From: Antarcticimicrobium sp.
Lineage (GTDB): Bacteria; Pseudomonadota; Alphaproteobacteria; Rhodobacterales; Rhodobacteraceae
Assembly: GCF_029212575.1 (NCBI RefSeq)
Contig: NZ_JARGPK010000014.1
Span: forward strand, 38,914 to 102,913
Length of the DNA stretch: 64,000 nucleotides
Direction of reading: 5' to 3'
A program made the position numbers and the translations under genes. Below are positions 10,282 through 22,743 of the stretch, in pieces. The notes beneath the pieces are model-generated. The model was given only the letters and a program-made list of their open reading frames with translations. It was not told where the DNA came from and did no database searches. Positions within the stretch are counted from its first letter, which is position 1. Each line of letters opens with the position of its first letter.

Positions 10282-11721
10282 ATGATCCAGGCCGATCTCA
10301 CCGTTATCCTGCCGGAAGTCGTTCTGGCGGTTTACGCCATGCTGGCGCTGATCGTGGCGGTCTATACCTCCAAGGACCGGCTCGCACCGACGCTGGTCTG
10401 GACCACGGGGGCGCTGATGGCGCTTCTGGGGCTGTGGATCATGACAGGGCCGGGCGGCACCCGTGCGGCTTTTGGCGGCATGATCCTGGACGACGGGTTC
10501 GCCCGCTTCGCCAAGGTGGCGATCCTGTTCTCGGCCGCCGCCGTCCTGGTGATGAGCCAGGAGTACATGTCGCGCCGCGGTCTGCTGCGGTTCGAGTATC
10601 CGCTGCTGGTGACGCTGGCCGCGGTGGGCATGATGGTCATGGTCAGCGCAAGCGACCTGATGGTGCTCTACATGGGGCTGGAGCTGCAGTCGCTGGCGCT
10701 TTACGTCGTGGCGGCGCTGCGCCGCGACAGCGTGAAATCGACCGAGGCAGGGCTCAAGTACTTTGTGCTCGGCGCGCTGAGTTCGGGTCTGCTGCTCTAC
10801 GGGGCGTCGCTGGTCTATGGTTACGCGGGCACCACGCTGTTCAGCGGCATCATCCAGACCGCGCAGCATGGTTCGGTTTCGGTGGGCCTTCTGTTCGGGC
10901 TGGTGTTCCTGATCTCGGGCATGGCTTTCAAGGTTTCGGCGGTGCCGTTCCACATGTGGACGCCGGATGTCTACGAGGGGTCGCCCACGCCGGTGACCGC
11001 GTTCTTCGCCACCGCGCCCAAGGTTGCCGCGATGGCCCTGATCGCGCGGGTTCTGCATGACGCCTTCGGCAATGCCGTGGCAGACTGGAGCCAGGTGATC
11101 GCGCTGCTGTCGCTGCTGTCGATGTTCCTCGGCGCCGTGGCCGCGATCGGCCAGCGCGACATCAAGCGCCTGATGGCCTATTCCTCGATCGCGCATATGG
11201 GCTATGCGCTGATGGGACTGGCGGCTGGCACCGCCTTTGGCGTGCAGTCCATGCTGATCTACATGGCGATCTACGTGACCATGAACCTTGGCACCTTTGC
11301 ATTCATCCTGATGATGGAAAAGGACGGCAAGCCGGTGACGGACATCCGCGCCCTGAACATGTATTCCAAGCGCGAGCCGGGCAAGGCGCTGGCGATGCTC
11401 ATCCTGATGTTCTCGATGGCCGGCGTGCCGCCGATGCTGGGCTTCTTCGGGAAGTTCTATGTGCTGCGCGCGGCCTATGAGGGCGGGCTGGCCTGGCTGG
11501 CCATCGCCGGTGTGGTCGCCTCGGTGATCGCCGCCTTTTACTATCTGCGCATCGTCTACTACATGTATTTTGGCGAGGAGGGCGAAGAGCTGGACACCCA
11601 TTCCTCTCCGGTGCTCTGGGTGGTGCTGACCGGCGCCGCGGCGATGATGCTGCTGGGCATTGTCAACATGTTCGGTGTCGAGGGGGCGGCCGCGGCCGCG
11701 GCGGCAACGCTTGTCAACTGA
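10282..11721 (+). CDS. nuoN: NADH-quinone oxidoreductase subunit N
   Basis: This is an antiporter-like subunit of complex I, 479 residues from the ATG at 10282. A longer frame begins at 10216, but its extra 22 residues overlap nuoM and are Pro/Arg-rich, unlike a NuoN N-terminus. Conserved helices include [20 protein letters not shown] (acidic residue) and [21 protein letters not shown] (lysine). It is the last nuo gene. A GC-rich hairpin without a T-tract (arms 11740-11747 and 11758-11765) lies before birA, so readthrough is likely. Confidence 0.96.
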   Translation: MIQADLTVILPEVVLAVYAMLALIVAVYTSKDRLAPTLVWTTGALMALLGLWIMTGPGGTRAAFGGMILDDGFARFAKVAILFSAAAVLVMSQEYMSRRGLLRFEYPLLVTLAAVGMMVMVSASDLMVLYMGLELQSLALYVVAALRRDSVKSTEAGLKYFVLGALSSGLLLYGASLVYGYAGTTLFSGIIQTAQHGSVSVGLLFGLVFLISGMAFKVSAVPFHMWTPDVYEGSPTPVTAFFATAPKVAAMALIARVLHDAFGNAVADWSQVIALLSLLSMFLGAVAAIGQRDIKRLMAYSSIAHMGYALMGLAAGTAFGVQSMLIYMAIYVTMNLGTFAFILMMEKDGKPVTDIRALNMYSKREPGKALAMLILMFSMAGVPPMLGFFGKFYVLRAAYEGGLAWLAIAGVVASVIAAFYYLRIVYYMYFGEEGEELDTHSSPVLWVVLTGAAAMMLLGIVNMFGVEGAAAAAAATLVN

Positions 11722-11787
11722 TCCCTTTCAGAAGGTGCGCGGCCGCCGGAGCGCTCTGGCGGCCGTATCCGTTCCGGGGCAGGGCGC

Positions 11788-12537
11788 ATGACGGACTGGC
11801 CGGATGGTTACGGGCGCCGTGTGCTTGACGAGGTGGACAGCACGCTGAACGAGGCGGCCCGGATCGCGCCGGACCTCGCGGCGCCGGAATGGATCCTGGC
11901 CCGCCGCCAGACCGCGGCGCGCGGTCGCCGAGGCCGCGGTTGGGTCAGCCCCACCGGCAATTTCGCCGCCACGCTGGTCCTGCGCCTGGACGGCCCGGCG
12001 CAGCAAGCGGCCCTGCGCAGTTTCGTCGCCGCCCTGGCGCTGTTCGATGCCTGTGTCGCGGTGACCGGGCGGCCCGACGGGTTTTCGCTGAAATGGCCCA
12101 ACGACGTGCTGCTGAATGGCGGCAAACTGGCCGGCATCCTGTTGGAGAGCGCAGGAGGCGGTGGTGGGGCGATGCCGCTGTTCATCGGCGTAGGTGTCAA
12201 CCTGTCCGAGGCACCGCCCGCCGATCTGGTCGAGGCGCGCGCGCTGCTGCCGGTGTCGCTGGCCGGGGAAACCGGAGTCCGGGTCGGCCCCGAGGATTTC
12301 CTGACCGAACTGGCCGCCGCCTATGCCCGGCATGAGGCGCAGTTCGCATCCTTTGGCTTTGCCCCGATTCGCGAGGCCTGGCTGTCCCGCGCGGCGCGGC
12401 TGGGGCAGCAGGTCACGGCGCGCACCGGCAATGCCGAGACGGTCGGCACCTTCGAGACGGTGGACGCCGAGGGGCAGCTTGTTCTAATGACCCCGGCAGG
12501 GCGGGTGCGCATTCCTGCGGCCGACGTCTTTTTCTGA
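11788..12537 (+). CDS. birA: biotin--[acetyl-CoA-carboxylase] ligase
   Basis: This enzyme activates biotin with ATP and attaches it to a lysine of biotin carboxyl carrier proteins. It is 249 residues long and has only the catalytic and C-terminal domains; the N-terminal helix-turn-helix of E. coli BirA is absent, so it should not act as a repressor. Visible motifs are RRQTAARGRRGRGWVS (biotinyl-adenylate loop) and KWPNDVLLNGGKLAGILLE. The order nuoN-birA-coaX-RNase J is common in Rhodobacterales. Confidence 0.94.
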   Translation: MTDWPDGYGRRVLDEVDSTLNEAARIAPDLAAPEWILARRQTAARGRRGRGWVSPTGNFAATLVLRLDGPAQQAALRSFVAALALFDACVAVTGRPDGFSLKWPNDVLLNGGKLAGILLESAGGGGGAMPLFIGVGVNLSEAPPADLVEARALLPVSLAGETGVRVGPEDFLTELAAAYARHEAQFASFGFAPIREAWLSRAARLGQQVTARTGNAETVGTFETVDAEGQLVLMTPAGRVRIPAADVFF

Positions 12538-12556
12538 AACGCGAGGGGGAAGACCC

Positions 12557-13333
12557 ATGCTTCTGGCCATCGACTGCGGCAACACCAATACCGTGTTCTC
12601 GATCTGGGACGGTGAGACATTCCTTTGTACCCTGCGCACCTCGACCCACCACGCGCGCACGGCGGATGCCTATTTCACCTGGTATTCGACGCTGGTGAAA
12701 CATTATCAGATCGAGGCGGATATTACCGAGGTGATCATTTCGTCGACCGTGCCGCGGGTGGTGTTCAACCTTCGGGTTTTCGCCGACCGTTTCTTTGGCT
12801 GCCGCCCGCTGGTGGTGGGCAAGCCCGAATGCCTGCTGCCGCAACAGCCGCGTGTCGATGCCGGAACCCAGGTCGGCCCCGACCGTCTGGTCAATTCCGC
12901 CGGTGCATTCGACCGGCATGGCGGCAACCTGATCGTTGTAGATTTCGGAACCGCCACTACATTCGACGTGGTAGGCCATGACGGCGCCTATGTGGGCGGC
13001 GTGATCGCGCCAGGGGTGAACCTGAGCCTCGAGGCGCTGCACATGGCCGCGGCGGCCCTTCCGCATGTGGATATCGCCAAGCCCCAGCGCGTGGTGGGCA
13101 CCAATACGGTGGCCTGCATGCAATCGGGCGTGTTCTGGGGCTATGTCGGCCTGGTGCGCGAAATCTGCGCCCGGATCAAGGCCGAGCGTGACCAGACCAT
13201 GAAAGTGATCGCAACCGGCGGGCTGGCGCCGTTGTTCCAGCAGACCGAGGCGCTGTTTGACGTCTTCGAAGATGATTTGACGATGCACGGGCTGACCGTG
13301 ATCCATCGCTACAACAAGGAAAACGCTACGTAA
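12557..13333 (+). CDS. coaX: type III pantothenate kinase
   Basis: This catalyses the first step of coenzyme A synthesis, ATP-dependent phosphorylation of pantothenate. Length is 258 residues, normal for CoaX. The N-terminal phosphate-binding motif DCGNTNTVFSIWDG, the segment VGPDRLVNSAGA and the ASKHA-fold motif IVVDFGTATTFDVV are all visible. The start is preceded by AGGGGGAAG a few bases upstream. Its stop shares one base with the start of the RNase J gene. Confidence 0.95.
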   Translation: MLLAIDCGNTNTVFSIWDGETFLCTLRTSTHHARTADAYFTWYSTLVKHYQIEADITEVIISSTVPRVVFNLRVFADRFFGCRPLVVGKPECLLPQQPRVDAGTQVGPDRLVNSAGAFDRHGGNLIVVDFGTATTFDVVGHDGAYVGGVIAPGVNLSLEALHMAAAALPHVDIAKPQRVVGTNTVACMQSGVFWGYVGLVREICARIKAERDQTMKVIATGGLAPLFQQTEALFDVFEDDLTMHGLTVIHRYNKENAT

Positions 13334-15003
13334 TGAGTGGTAAACAACGATTGATCTACCTGCCCCTGGGCGGGGCCGGCGAGATCGGCATGAACGCCTA
13401 TGTCTACGGCTATGGCGCGCCGGGAAAGGAACGCCTGATCCTGGTGGATCTGGGCGTGACCTTTCCCGATATGGACGGCTCTCCCGGGGTTGATCTGATC
13501 CTGCCCGACGTCACCTGGCTGAAGGACCGCGCCGACCGGTTGGAGGGGATCTTCATCACCCACGCGCATGAGGATCATGTCGGCGCGGTCGGCCATTTCT
13601 ACCGCGACCTCGGCGCGCCGATCTATGCGCGTGCCTTCACCGCCAATATCGCGCGCGGCAAGATGGACGAGTTCGGCCATCCGGAAGAGGCGGTGCGCAC
13701 GGTTTCGGCCTGGCCCGAGCAGGTCGAAGCGGGTCCGTTCAAGGTGGGCTTCCTGCCGGTGTCACACTCCATCCCCGAAAGCGCAGGCCTCGTGATCGAC
13801 AGCCCCGAGGGCCGGGTGATCCACAGCGGCGATTTCAAGCTCGACCCCGATCCGGTAGTGGGCGAACCGTTTGATCCCGAACTTTGGGCCGAGGTGGCAA
13901 AGCCGGGGGTGCGAGCGCTGATCTGCGATTCCACCAATGTGTTTTCGCTGCACCCGGGGCGCTCGGAATCCGAGCTGGGCCCGGCAATCGAGGAGCTGGT
14001 GTCGAACGCCGGGGGTATGGTGGTGGCGACCACCTTTGCCTCCAACGTCGCGCGGGTCAAAACGCTGGCCGAGGCGGGCGAACGCGCCGGGCGGTCCATC
14101 GTTCTGCTGGGGCGCGCGATGCGGCGTATGATCGAGGCGGCGGTCGAGACCGGCGTGCTGCGGTCCTTCCCCAAGGTGATCAGCCCGGAAGAGGCGAAGG
14201 ACATCCCGCGCGATCATCTGCTGTTGCTGGTGACTGGCAGCCAGGGCGAACGGCGAGCGGCCAGCGCGCAGCTTGCGCGCGGCAAGTACCGTGGGCTGGA
14301 ACTGGCCGAGGGCGACCTGTTCCTGTTCTCGTCCAAGACCATTCCGGGCAACGAGCGCGGCGTGATCCGCATCATCAACCAGCTCAGCGAGAAGGGCGTC
14401 GACGTGGTCGATGACAGCTCCGGGGTTTACCACGTCTCGGGGCACCCCAACCGGCCGGACCTGGAGCGGTTGCACCAGATCGTGCAGCCGCAGATGCTGA
14501 TCCCGATGCATGGCGAGCATCGCCACCTGCGCGCCCATGCCCGCCTGGGCGAGGCGCAGGGGATCGCCTCGGTGGTTGCGGTCAACGGGATGATGCTGGA
14601 CCTGTCGGGCAATGCCCCCAAAGTGGCCGAATACGTCGAGACCGGGCGCACCTATCTGGACGGGTCGGTCAAGATCGGGGCGCTGGACGGGATCGTGCGC
14701 GACCGCATCCGCATGGCGCTGAACGGGCACCTGGTGGTTTCGGTCGTGATGGACGAGCAGGACGAGCCGATCGACGGCGCCTGGGTGGATGCCATGGGGC
14801 TGGCTGGAACCGGCACCTCGAACGCGCCGCTGGTGGATGTCCTGGAAGAGGACCTGCGGCAGTTCCTTGGCCGGGCCGGGCGCAAGACCCTGACCGATGA
14901 CGACAAGCTGGAAGAGGGGTTGCGCCGGGTCGCACGGCAGAGCGCGCTGGCCGAGATCGGCAAGAAACCCGAAGTCACGGTGGTGGTCAGCCGGCTGGGC
15001 TGA
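13333..15003 (+). CDS. rnj: ribonuclease J
   Basis: This is a metallo-beta-lactamase/beta-CASP ribonuclease acting as a 5'-exonuclease and endonuclease in mRNA decay and rRNA maturation. Length is 556 residues. The zinc motif HAHEDH is at 77-82, with VSHSIPES and HSGDFKLD further on, and the beta-CASP and C-terminal domains follow. The start ATG shares a base with the coaX stop. It is the last gene of the long forward block; the hairpin beyond it has its T-rich side on the minus strand. Confidence 0.95.
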   Translation: MSGKQRLIYLPLGGAGEIGMNAYVYGYGAPGKERLILVDLGVTFPDMDGSPGVDLILPDVTWLKDRADRLEGIFITHAHEDHVGAVGHFYRDLGAPIYARAFTANIARGKMDEFGHPEEAVRTVSAWPEQVEAGPFKVGFLPVSHSIPESAGLVIDSPEGRVIHSGDFKLDPDPVVGEPFDPELWAEVAKPGVRALICDSTNVFSLHPGRSESELGPAIEELVSNAGGMVVATTFASNVARVKTLAEAGERAGRSIVLLGRAMRRMIEAAVETGVLRSFPKVISPEEAKDIPRDHLLLLVTGSQGERRAASAQLARGKYRGLELAEGDLFLFSSKTIPGNERGVIRIINQLSEKGVDVVDDSSGVYHVSGHPNRPDLERLHQIVQPQMLIPMHGEHRHLRAHARLGEAQGIASVVAVNGMMLDLSGNAPKVAEYVETGRTYLDGSVKIGALDGIVRDRIRMALNGHLVVSVVMDEQDEPIDGAWVDAMGLAGTGTSNAPLVDVLEEDLRQFLGRAGRKTLTDDDKLEEGLRRVARQSALAEIGKKPEVTVVVSRLG

Positions 15004-15030
15004 CAGTCGCGTCGTCCGTCGTCTTATGCA

Positions 15031-15057
15031 AAGAAACGGCGCAGCAAGCTGCGCCGT
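15031..15057 (-). terminator. intrinsic terminator after the small secreted-protein gene
   Basis: A perfect 9-base stem, ACGGCGCAG / CTGCGCCGT with loop CAAG (15036-15057), is followed on the minus strand by TTTCTTTGC. It lies 23 bases past the stop of the minus-strand gene at 15080. It could also stop forward transcripts from the RNase J gene, although there is no T-tract on that side. Confidence 0.7.
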
Positions 15058-15079
15058 CCAGGCTTTCGACAGATCAGAT

Positions 15080-15397
15080 TCAGTTTCGGCTAACCGATGC
15101 GCCCCCGCCGGAGTGCGAGGCGTCGGAAACACCGCCGCCGCCCAAGGTCGCTGTCGGGAACCAGCCCCCTCCGACGATCCTGTTCTTCTTGACCTTGAGC
15201 ACCTTCGTCTTGGCTTTGCCGCCATAGCTGTAGGTAACTTTGGCCGCTTTGTCGTCGATTGCGTGAATTTCGTACGTACCAGTTTTCCCGTTGCCCCAGG
15301 TCATGTTATAGCTGCCGACAACGGATTGATCGGCGGACATGGCTTGTGCTGCAAACAGCAAGCTGAAACCAGCGGCGGCGATAATTTTTTTCATCAT
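15080..15397 (-). CDS. small exported protein of unknown function
   Basis: This encodes 105 residues from ATG at 15397 (a second ATG follows at once). The start gives a clean signal peptide, MMKKIIAAAGFSLLFAAQAMS, cut before ADQS; a longer frame to 15454 would place Cys-rich residues before it and run through a terminator hairpin. The mature part is a small beta-rich domain (GSYNMTWGNGKTGTYEIHA, VTYSYGGKAKTKVLKVKK) ending in a Gly/Ser-rich tail. No named family recognised. It starts about 24 bases after the T-tract of the upstream terminator. Confidence 0.75.
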   Translation of the reverse strand: MMKKIIAAAGFSLLFAAQAMSADQSVVGSYNMTWGNGKTGTYEIHAIDDKAAKVTYSYGGKAKTKVLKVKKNRIVGGGWFPTATLGGGGVSDASHSGGGASVSRN

Positions 15398-15420
15398 GTT
15401 ACCCAGTCCATTTTCACTAA

Positions 15421-15452
15421 AAGAAAAAGGGCAGCTCCGACAGAAGCTGCCC
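15421..15452 (-). terminator. intrinsic terminator of the helicase gene or leader attenuator
   Basis: On the minus strand GGGCAGC and GCTGCCC (positions 15452-15446 and 15435-15429) form a 7-base stem, followed by CCTTTTTCTTTT. It lies about 130 bases past the helicase stop and just before the small exported-protein gene, so it either ends the helicase transcript or acts as a leader attenuator for the next gene. Confidence 0.75.
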
Positions 15453-15583
15453 AAGTTAAAAACTAGTGAGATGGGGATGACGCGTCAAACCGGATTACAA
15501 CCCAAAGCTAATGAAAGCCTTGGCGATTCTTTCCCTGCGTTGGCTGCAACACCTTTGCGTGAAGGCCGAACGCTCTCAGCGTG

Positions 15584-17038
<1,455 letters not shown>

Positions 17039-17439
17039 GTGTTTCCGCGTTTCGCGGACATCGACATGGCCCGCGCGTCTGGTGTGGGCCGGACCCGGAT
17101 GGTCCCGCGTCTTGCGCATGATAGCCCTGCACGCCGCATAGCAAAAACCCGAGGGCCGGTCAAACAGAGTCACCACACGCGGGCAATCGCCGCAGGATTG
17201 GGGGCATTTCGAAACAATAAAGTGAAATTTCCAGAACTGTTCGCGAACCGATAACGTCCCGGCTGGCGGCGGAGTGTCGGGCCATAAAGCTGTTTCGGCG
17301 CGGATGTACAGATATTCTGAAATTAGCATTTCTTCTCGTCAACCTCCTGCCGTACACTTCGGGTCGTGGCGGGTTCGGGACCAGGGGATTGGCACCTGCA
17401 ACAGCGGACACGACGCCGCGACGCGGACGGGAGGACCAC
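17039..17439. other. 401-base divergent intergenic region
   Basis: This separates the helicase (-) from the RTX gene (+) and must hold promoters for both. It contains a relatively AT-rich stretch around 17205-17335. I see no supported gene, and no promoter I can place with confidence. GGGAGG at 17429-17434 is the ribosome binding site of the RTX gene. Confidence 0.6.
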
Positions 17440-19026
17440 ATGGCGACGATAACCGGAACTACCGGGACGGACGTTTTGTCCGGAACGCCGGGGGACGATC
17501 TGTTCCAAACCGATGGCACGGACGTCGCGGGCGAGGCCGACATTCTCAGCGGGCTCGATGGTGCCGATACCTATTTCGCATCGGGCGGGACGTACCGCGC
17601 CTATGTGATCGACGATCGGGGCGCCGACGGGGCCCGCGACGCGATCATCGGGGCGGGGGCGATGTATCATTCCGCGAGCCTCGGCTACCAGGGCTGGGCC
17701 ACAGCGTCGCGTCTGGGTGACGATCTGATCATTCATCTGCCGCACCGGCCATACCGGTTTCACAAGCCGGGGCTGCCATCCTACGATTTCACCATCGTCG
17801 ATCATTATGCGGGCACCGGGGTCGAAACGCTCGAGGCTGGGGGGGTGGTGTTTCGGCTGGCCACCGAGGAAATGGGTTCTGCAGAGGCCGACATCATGGC
17901 AGGCGGGCGCACCGCAGACGATCTGCGTGCGCGGGGCGGCGATGATTTCGTATTCGGCAACGCCGGCAATGACCGGCTGCGGACCGGCACCGGCGACGAT
18001 GTGGCCTTTGGCGGACGCGGCAGGGACAAGCTGCTGCTCGGCAGCGGTGATGACCGGGCCTTTGGTGGCGGCGGGAGAGATGTCATCTCAGGTCAGACCG
18101 GGCACGACTGGATCGATGGTGAGGCCGGCAACGATGTATTGCGCGGCGGCGGCGGTAACGACTGGCTTATCGGCGGCGACGGCAGGGACCGACTGGTTGG
18201 CGACAGCGACGACGATTTTCTCGATGGCGGGGCGGGCGACGATGTGCTGATCGGCGGCGATGGCGCCGACACCTATATCGTTTCCGCCTATGGAGATGCC
18301 GGCGAAGCCGGGCTCGACCGAATCATCGACAGGGGCACCGCCGGGAGCTGGAGCAGCCACGACGTGATCGACCTGCGCGGCATCTACGGCCCCTCGGGCG
18401 GCTCGGTGGCCGAAACCTTTGCCGCCTTGCGATTCGCCCGGAGCGGCAACGATATGGTGATGGAGGTCAAGGCCGGCGACGGTGCGCATGTCACCGTGGT
18501 CAACATGTTCAAAGAGGGCCAGCACGACAAGTTCTTTATCGAGGAACTGTCGATCAACGGCGCCTATTGGTCACCGATGACCTTCATGTTCCTTGACGGG
18601 GCGGTGACGGAAATCGGCGATGACAGGTCCATCTTTCTGACCTACGGCGCCAAGATGAACGAGATCCTGTTCGGCGGCGCCGGCGGCGACCAGATCTTCG
18701 GCGGAACCGGCACGAATTTCATCTGGACCGGTGGTGGTCGCGACGTTCTGATCTACAAGGTGGGCGACGGCGAGAGCCTGGGCAGCTACGGCGGCGGGGT
18801 GTCGCGCGATATCGTGGAGGATTTCGACATCACCCGCGACAGGCTGGATTTCACCGAGGTTGCCAAGGATATCAGTGCGGGCTTTGCCGATCTGGTGATC
18901 GGGTCGGATGCGGACGGCGATGCCACGATCTATCTCGATACCGGGAATTGGGAGGTCGCCGACATCTCCATCGAATTACGCGGAGTGGATGCGGGCGACG
19001 TGACTGCGGATCTGTTCCTGTTCTGA
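17440..19026 (+). CDS. RTX hemolysin-type calcium-binding repeat protein
   Basis: This is a probable type I secreted protein, 528 residues from ATG at 17440. Nonapeptide repeats of the GGxGxDxxx type fill about residues 166-275 (for example GGAGDDVLIGGDGADTY), with a second patch at about 408-437. These bind calcium and fold after secretion. The N-terminus begins with a related TGTDVLSG segment. There is no Sec signal, and the C-terminus ends in ADLFLF, like many RTX secretion tails. No lytic or enzymatic domain is recognised. No type I exporter genes are in the window. Confidence 0.88.
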   Translation: MATITGTTGTDVLSGTPGDDLFQTDGTDVAGEADILSGLDGADTYFASGGTYRAYVIDDRGADGARDAIIGAGAMYHSASLGYQGWATASRLGDDLIIHLPHRPYRFHKPGLPSYDFTIVDHYAGTGVETLEAGGVVFRLATEEMGSAEADIMAGGRTADDLRARGGDDFVFGNAGNDRLRTGTGDDVAFGGRGRDKLLLGSGDDRAFGGGGRDVISGQTGHDWIDGEAGNDVLRGGGGNDWLIGGDGRDRLVGDSDDDFLDGGAGDDVLIGGDGADTYIVSAYGDAGEAGLDRIIDRGTAGSWSSHDVIDLRGIYGPSGGSVAETFAALRFARSGNDMVMEVKAGDGAHVTVVNMFKEGQHDKFFIEELSINGAYWSPMTFMFLDGAVTEIGDDRSIFLTYGAKMNEILFGGAGGDQIFGGTGTNFIWTGGGRDVLIYKVGDGESLGSYGGGVSRDIVEDFDITRDRLDFTEVAKDISAGFADLVIGSDADGDATIYLDTGNWEVADISIELRGVDAGDVTADLFLF

Positions 19027-19036
19027 GACCTGGCGT

Positions 19037-19972
19037 TCAGCAGAAATCGGGGAAATGTTTCCGCCGCTTGGCGTCGAGGTCGAGGTCGCAGCGGTGCAGC
19101 AACCCGTCGGCCTCCAGCGCGCCGCGCAGGGCGGGGGTATCGGCGCACATCTCGTCGTAAAAGGCGCGCAGCCCTGCCTCGCCCTCGGAGGTCTCGATCT
19201 CGCGCAAAACCTCGTGCAGGGTCAGCCCGCCCTTGTCGCGGGGTCGGGCCGGGGCCAGTTCGGCGCGGTAAGACCCATGCGCGAGCCGGTAGCGAAAGGC
19301 GGCGATCCAGTCTTCCCAGTTCTTGGCGTGGCGATGCAGCAGGAGGGTGCCAGGCAATTCGGTTTCTCCGGGGTTCATCCGGTCCCCCTGAAAGACGTTG
19401 TGGATCTTGACCACCAGCGGCTCAAGCCCGGTGCGCACAAAGAGTTTTCCAGCCAGATGGCTGAGAAAGCCGCCCTTCACATGCGGCCCGAAGCGGGGAT
19501 AGAGGCGCGCGACGATGGCGTCGCGGCTGGGGCCCGAGGGGATGAAGCCCTTGAACAGGGTGCCGTCCCCGGCCAGAGCCTCGGCCGGGCGGATGCGGGC
19601 GCAATTGACCGTCTGGGGCAGGGAGACGAGACGCTCGGTCATGGGGCCATCAGGCCAGAGGAATTCGTCCACATCGATGTGGATCAGCCAGTCCACCTCG
19701 TGGCCCTTGCGATGATAGGCGTCGGTGGCGTTGGCGGTTTGCCGGGCCTGGTGCTTGGCCGGGCGTTTGACGCCCAGCCGGCGCCAGTGGCCGTCGTCGC
19801 AGCTGAAGACGCGGATCTTGGGATGCGCCTTGAGCGCGGCCTGCGCCTCAGGGTTTGGGGCGTCGAGATAGATAAACAACCGGTGCGCCCCGAGGTCGAG
19901 GTGGTGGGCCGCGAAATCGAGGATCTCGCGCGCCGGGGCCTTGATGGTGGCGACAAGGCCCCAGGTCGTCAT
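19037..19972 (-). CDS. glycosyltransferase family 2 protein
   Basis: This encodes 311 residues of a GT-A type transferase resembling the Glyco_tranf_2_4 group. The N-terminal segment WGLVATIKAPAREILDFAAH opens the nucleotide-sugar-binding fold, and HIDVDEFLW places the metal-binding DxD at residues 100-102. No membrane helix is seen. The ATG overlaps the stop of a second, similar gene by 4 bases, and both follow prfC. Donor and acceptor are unknown; a cell-surface glycan or protein target is likely for the group. Confidence 0.85.
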   Translation of the reverse strand: MTTWGLVATIKAPAREILDFAAHHLDLGAHRLFIYLDAPNPEAQAALKAHPKIRVFSCDDGHWRRLGVKRPAKHQARQTANATDAYHRKGHEVDWLIHIDVDEFLWPDGPMTERLVSLPQTVNCARIRPAEALAGDGTLFKGFIPSGPSRDAIVARLYPRFGPHVKGGFLSHLAGKLFVRTGLEPLVVKIHNVFQGDRMNPGETELPGTLLLHRHAKNWEDWIAAFRYRLAHGSYRAELAPARPRDKGGLTLHEVLREIETSEGEAGLRAFYDEMCADTPALRGALEADGLLHRCDLDLDAKRRKHFPDFC

Positions 19973-20979
19973 GCGCCGTGCTCCCCTTTCGGCAGGTCGC
20001 CGAACCAGCGCGCGACTTTCTCGTCAAGGTCAAGCCGCGCCGTCAGCAGCATATCATGCGCCGCCAGCCGGTCCAGCAGGCGCGGCGAGGCGACGCTCAG
20101 TTCATCGTAGAAACGGCGCAGCCCGGGTTCCCCCTCGGCCTCTAGAACCAGATCCAGAACGTCGCGCAAGCGCATGCGGTCACGCAGTTTTTCCCGGTAC
20201 GATCCCTTGTCCATCCGAAATGCCAGGTGACGCCGGAACTTTTCCCAGGACGGGGCATGGGCATGGCCAACATGCACCTCGTCCAGGATCTCGCCATTGC
20301 TAATCTGGGTGCCCTTGTACAACACGCCGTGGATGCCCAGCCGGATGCCCCGCAACCGGGTCCGGGTGATGTTCTTGCCGCCGGTGTAGCCAAGGAACCC
20401 CTCGGGCACATAGGCACCGAACTCCGGGTAGATGTCGGCAAGCTCTCGCTTGGTCAGCCCCCGTTCCCGGCGGGTCAGCTTGAAATGCGCCGGGCCGGAC
20501 CACGGATCGGGTTGCGCCAGCAGCTCCGCCGGGCGGGCGCGGGCATAGGCGGCGTCGTCAGAGACCCCGGCAAGGATGTCGGCCATGGGGCGCCGGGTCA
20601 GCAGGAACTCATCGACGTCGATATGGGCCAGCCAGTGCAGGTCGGACGTGCGGTAACAGCGCGAGGCGTTGTAGACCTGCCGCAACTGGTGGGTGCGGCG
20701 CGCCCGTTCCGGGCGGCCCTGCCAATAGGCGTCATCGCATTCGGTAAGGCGCACGGCCGGGAAGGGCGCGAAAAACGCCATCACCTGCGGGTCGGGCCTG
20801 TCGAGAAAAATGTGGATTTCCGCAGCGCCCAGATCGAGGTGATAGGCGGCGAAACGGGCGATGTCGCGCAACGGCGCCTTGATGGTCGAGACGGTGCCCC
20901 AGCGCAGCCTGGCCGGGTCGCGCTCCACCCGGTCCGGCGGGACCGGCAGGTGCAGGCGGGGCGCGTCCGGGTCCGGCAC
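19969..20979 (-). CDS. glycosyltransferase family 2 protein (paralogue of its neighbour)
   Basis: This encodes 336 residues from a GTG start at 20979, 3 bases after the prfC stop, so it is probably cotranscribed with prfC. It aligns with its downstream neighbour (WGTVSTIKAPLRDIARFAAY here) and has HIDVDEFL with the DxD at 121-123. The first 25 residues have no counterpart in the neighbour, so the start is not certain. The acceptor is unknown. The pair looks like an old tandem duplication. Confidence 0.83.
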   Translation of the reverse strand: MPDPDAPRLHLPVPPDRVERDPARLRWGTVSTIKAPLRDIARFAAYHLDLGAAEIHIFLDRPDPQVMAFFAPFPAVRLTECDDAYWQGRPERARRTHQLRQVYNASRCYRTSDLHWLAHIDVDEFLLTRRPMADILAGVSDDAAYARARPAELLAQPDPWSGPAHFKLTRRERGLTKRELADIYPEFGAYVPEGFLGYTGGKNITRTRLRGIRLGIHGVLYKGTQISNGEILDEVHVGHAHAPSWEKFRRHLAFRMDKGSYREKLRDRMRLRDVLDLVLEAEGEPGLRRFYDELSVASPRLLDRLAAHDMLLTARLDLDEKVARWFGDLPKGEHGA

Positions 20980-20982
20980 CAG

Positions 20983-22590
<1,608 letters not shown>

Positions 22591-22743
22591 GAGCGCGCGT
22601 ATAGGTAAGGTTTGCGAAGGAGGCAAGAAAATCAAGGCAAACAGGCGCGCTTGCTCCGGTTTGACCGGGGGGGCGGTACTGGCTTGGTCGAATCGGCAGA
22701 ACATGAGAGGATGTGAACATATAGTGAACAACTGGAGGGTGTC

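Noticed and set aside
11740..11765. GC-rich hairpin after nuoN as a terminator
   Set aside because: There is an 8-base stem but no T-tract, so intrinsic termination is unlikely; birA is probably read through.
18000..18260. short DNA repeats within the RTX gene as a CRISPR or minisatellite
   Set aside because: They follow the coding periodicity of the RTX nonapeptides.
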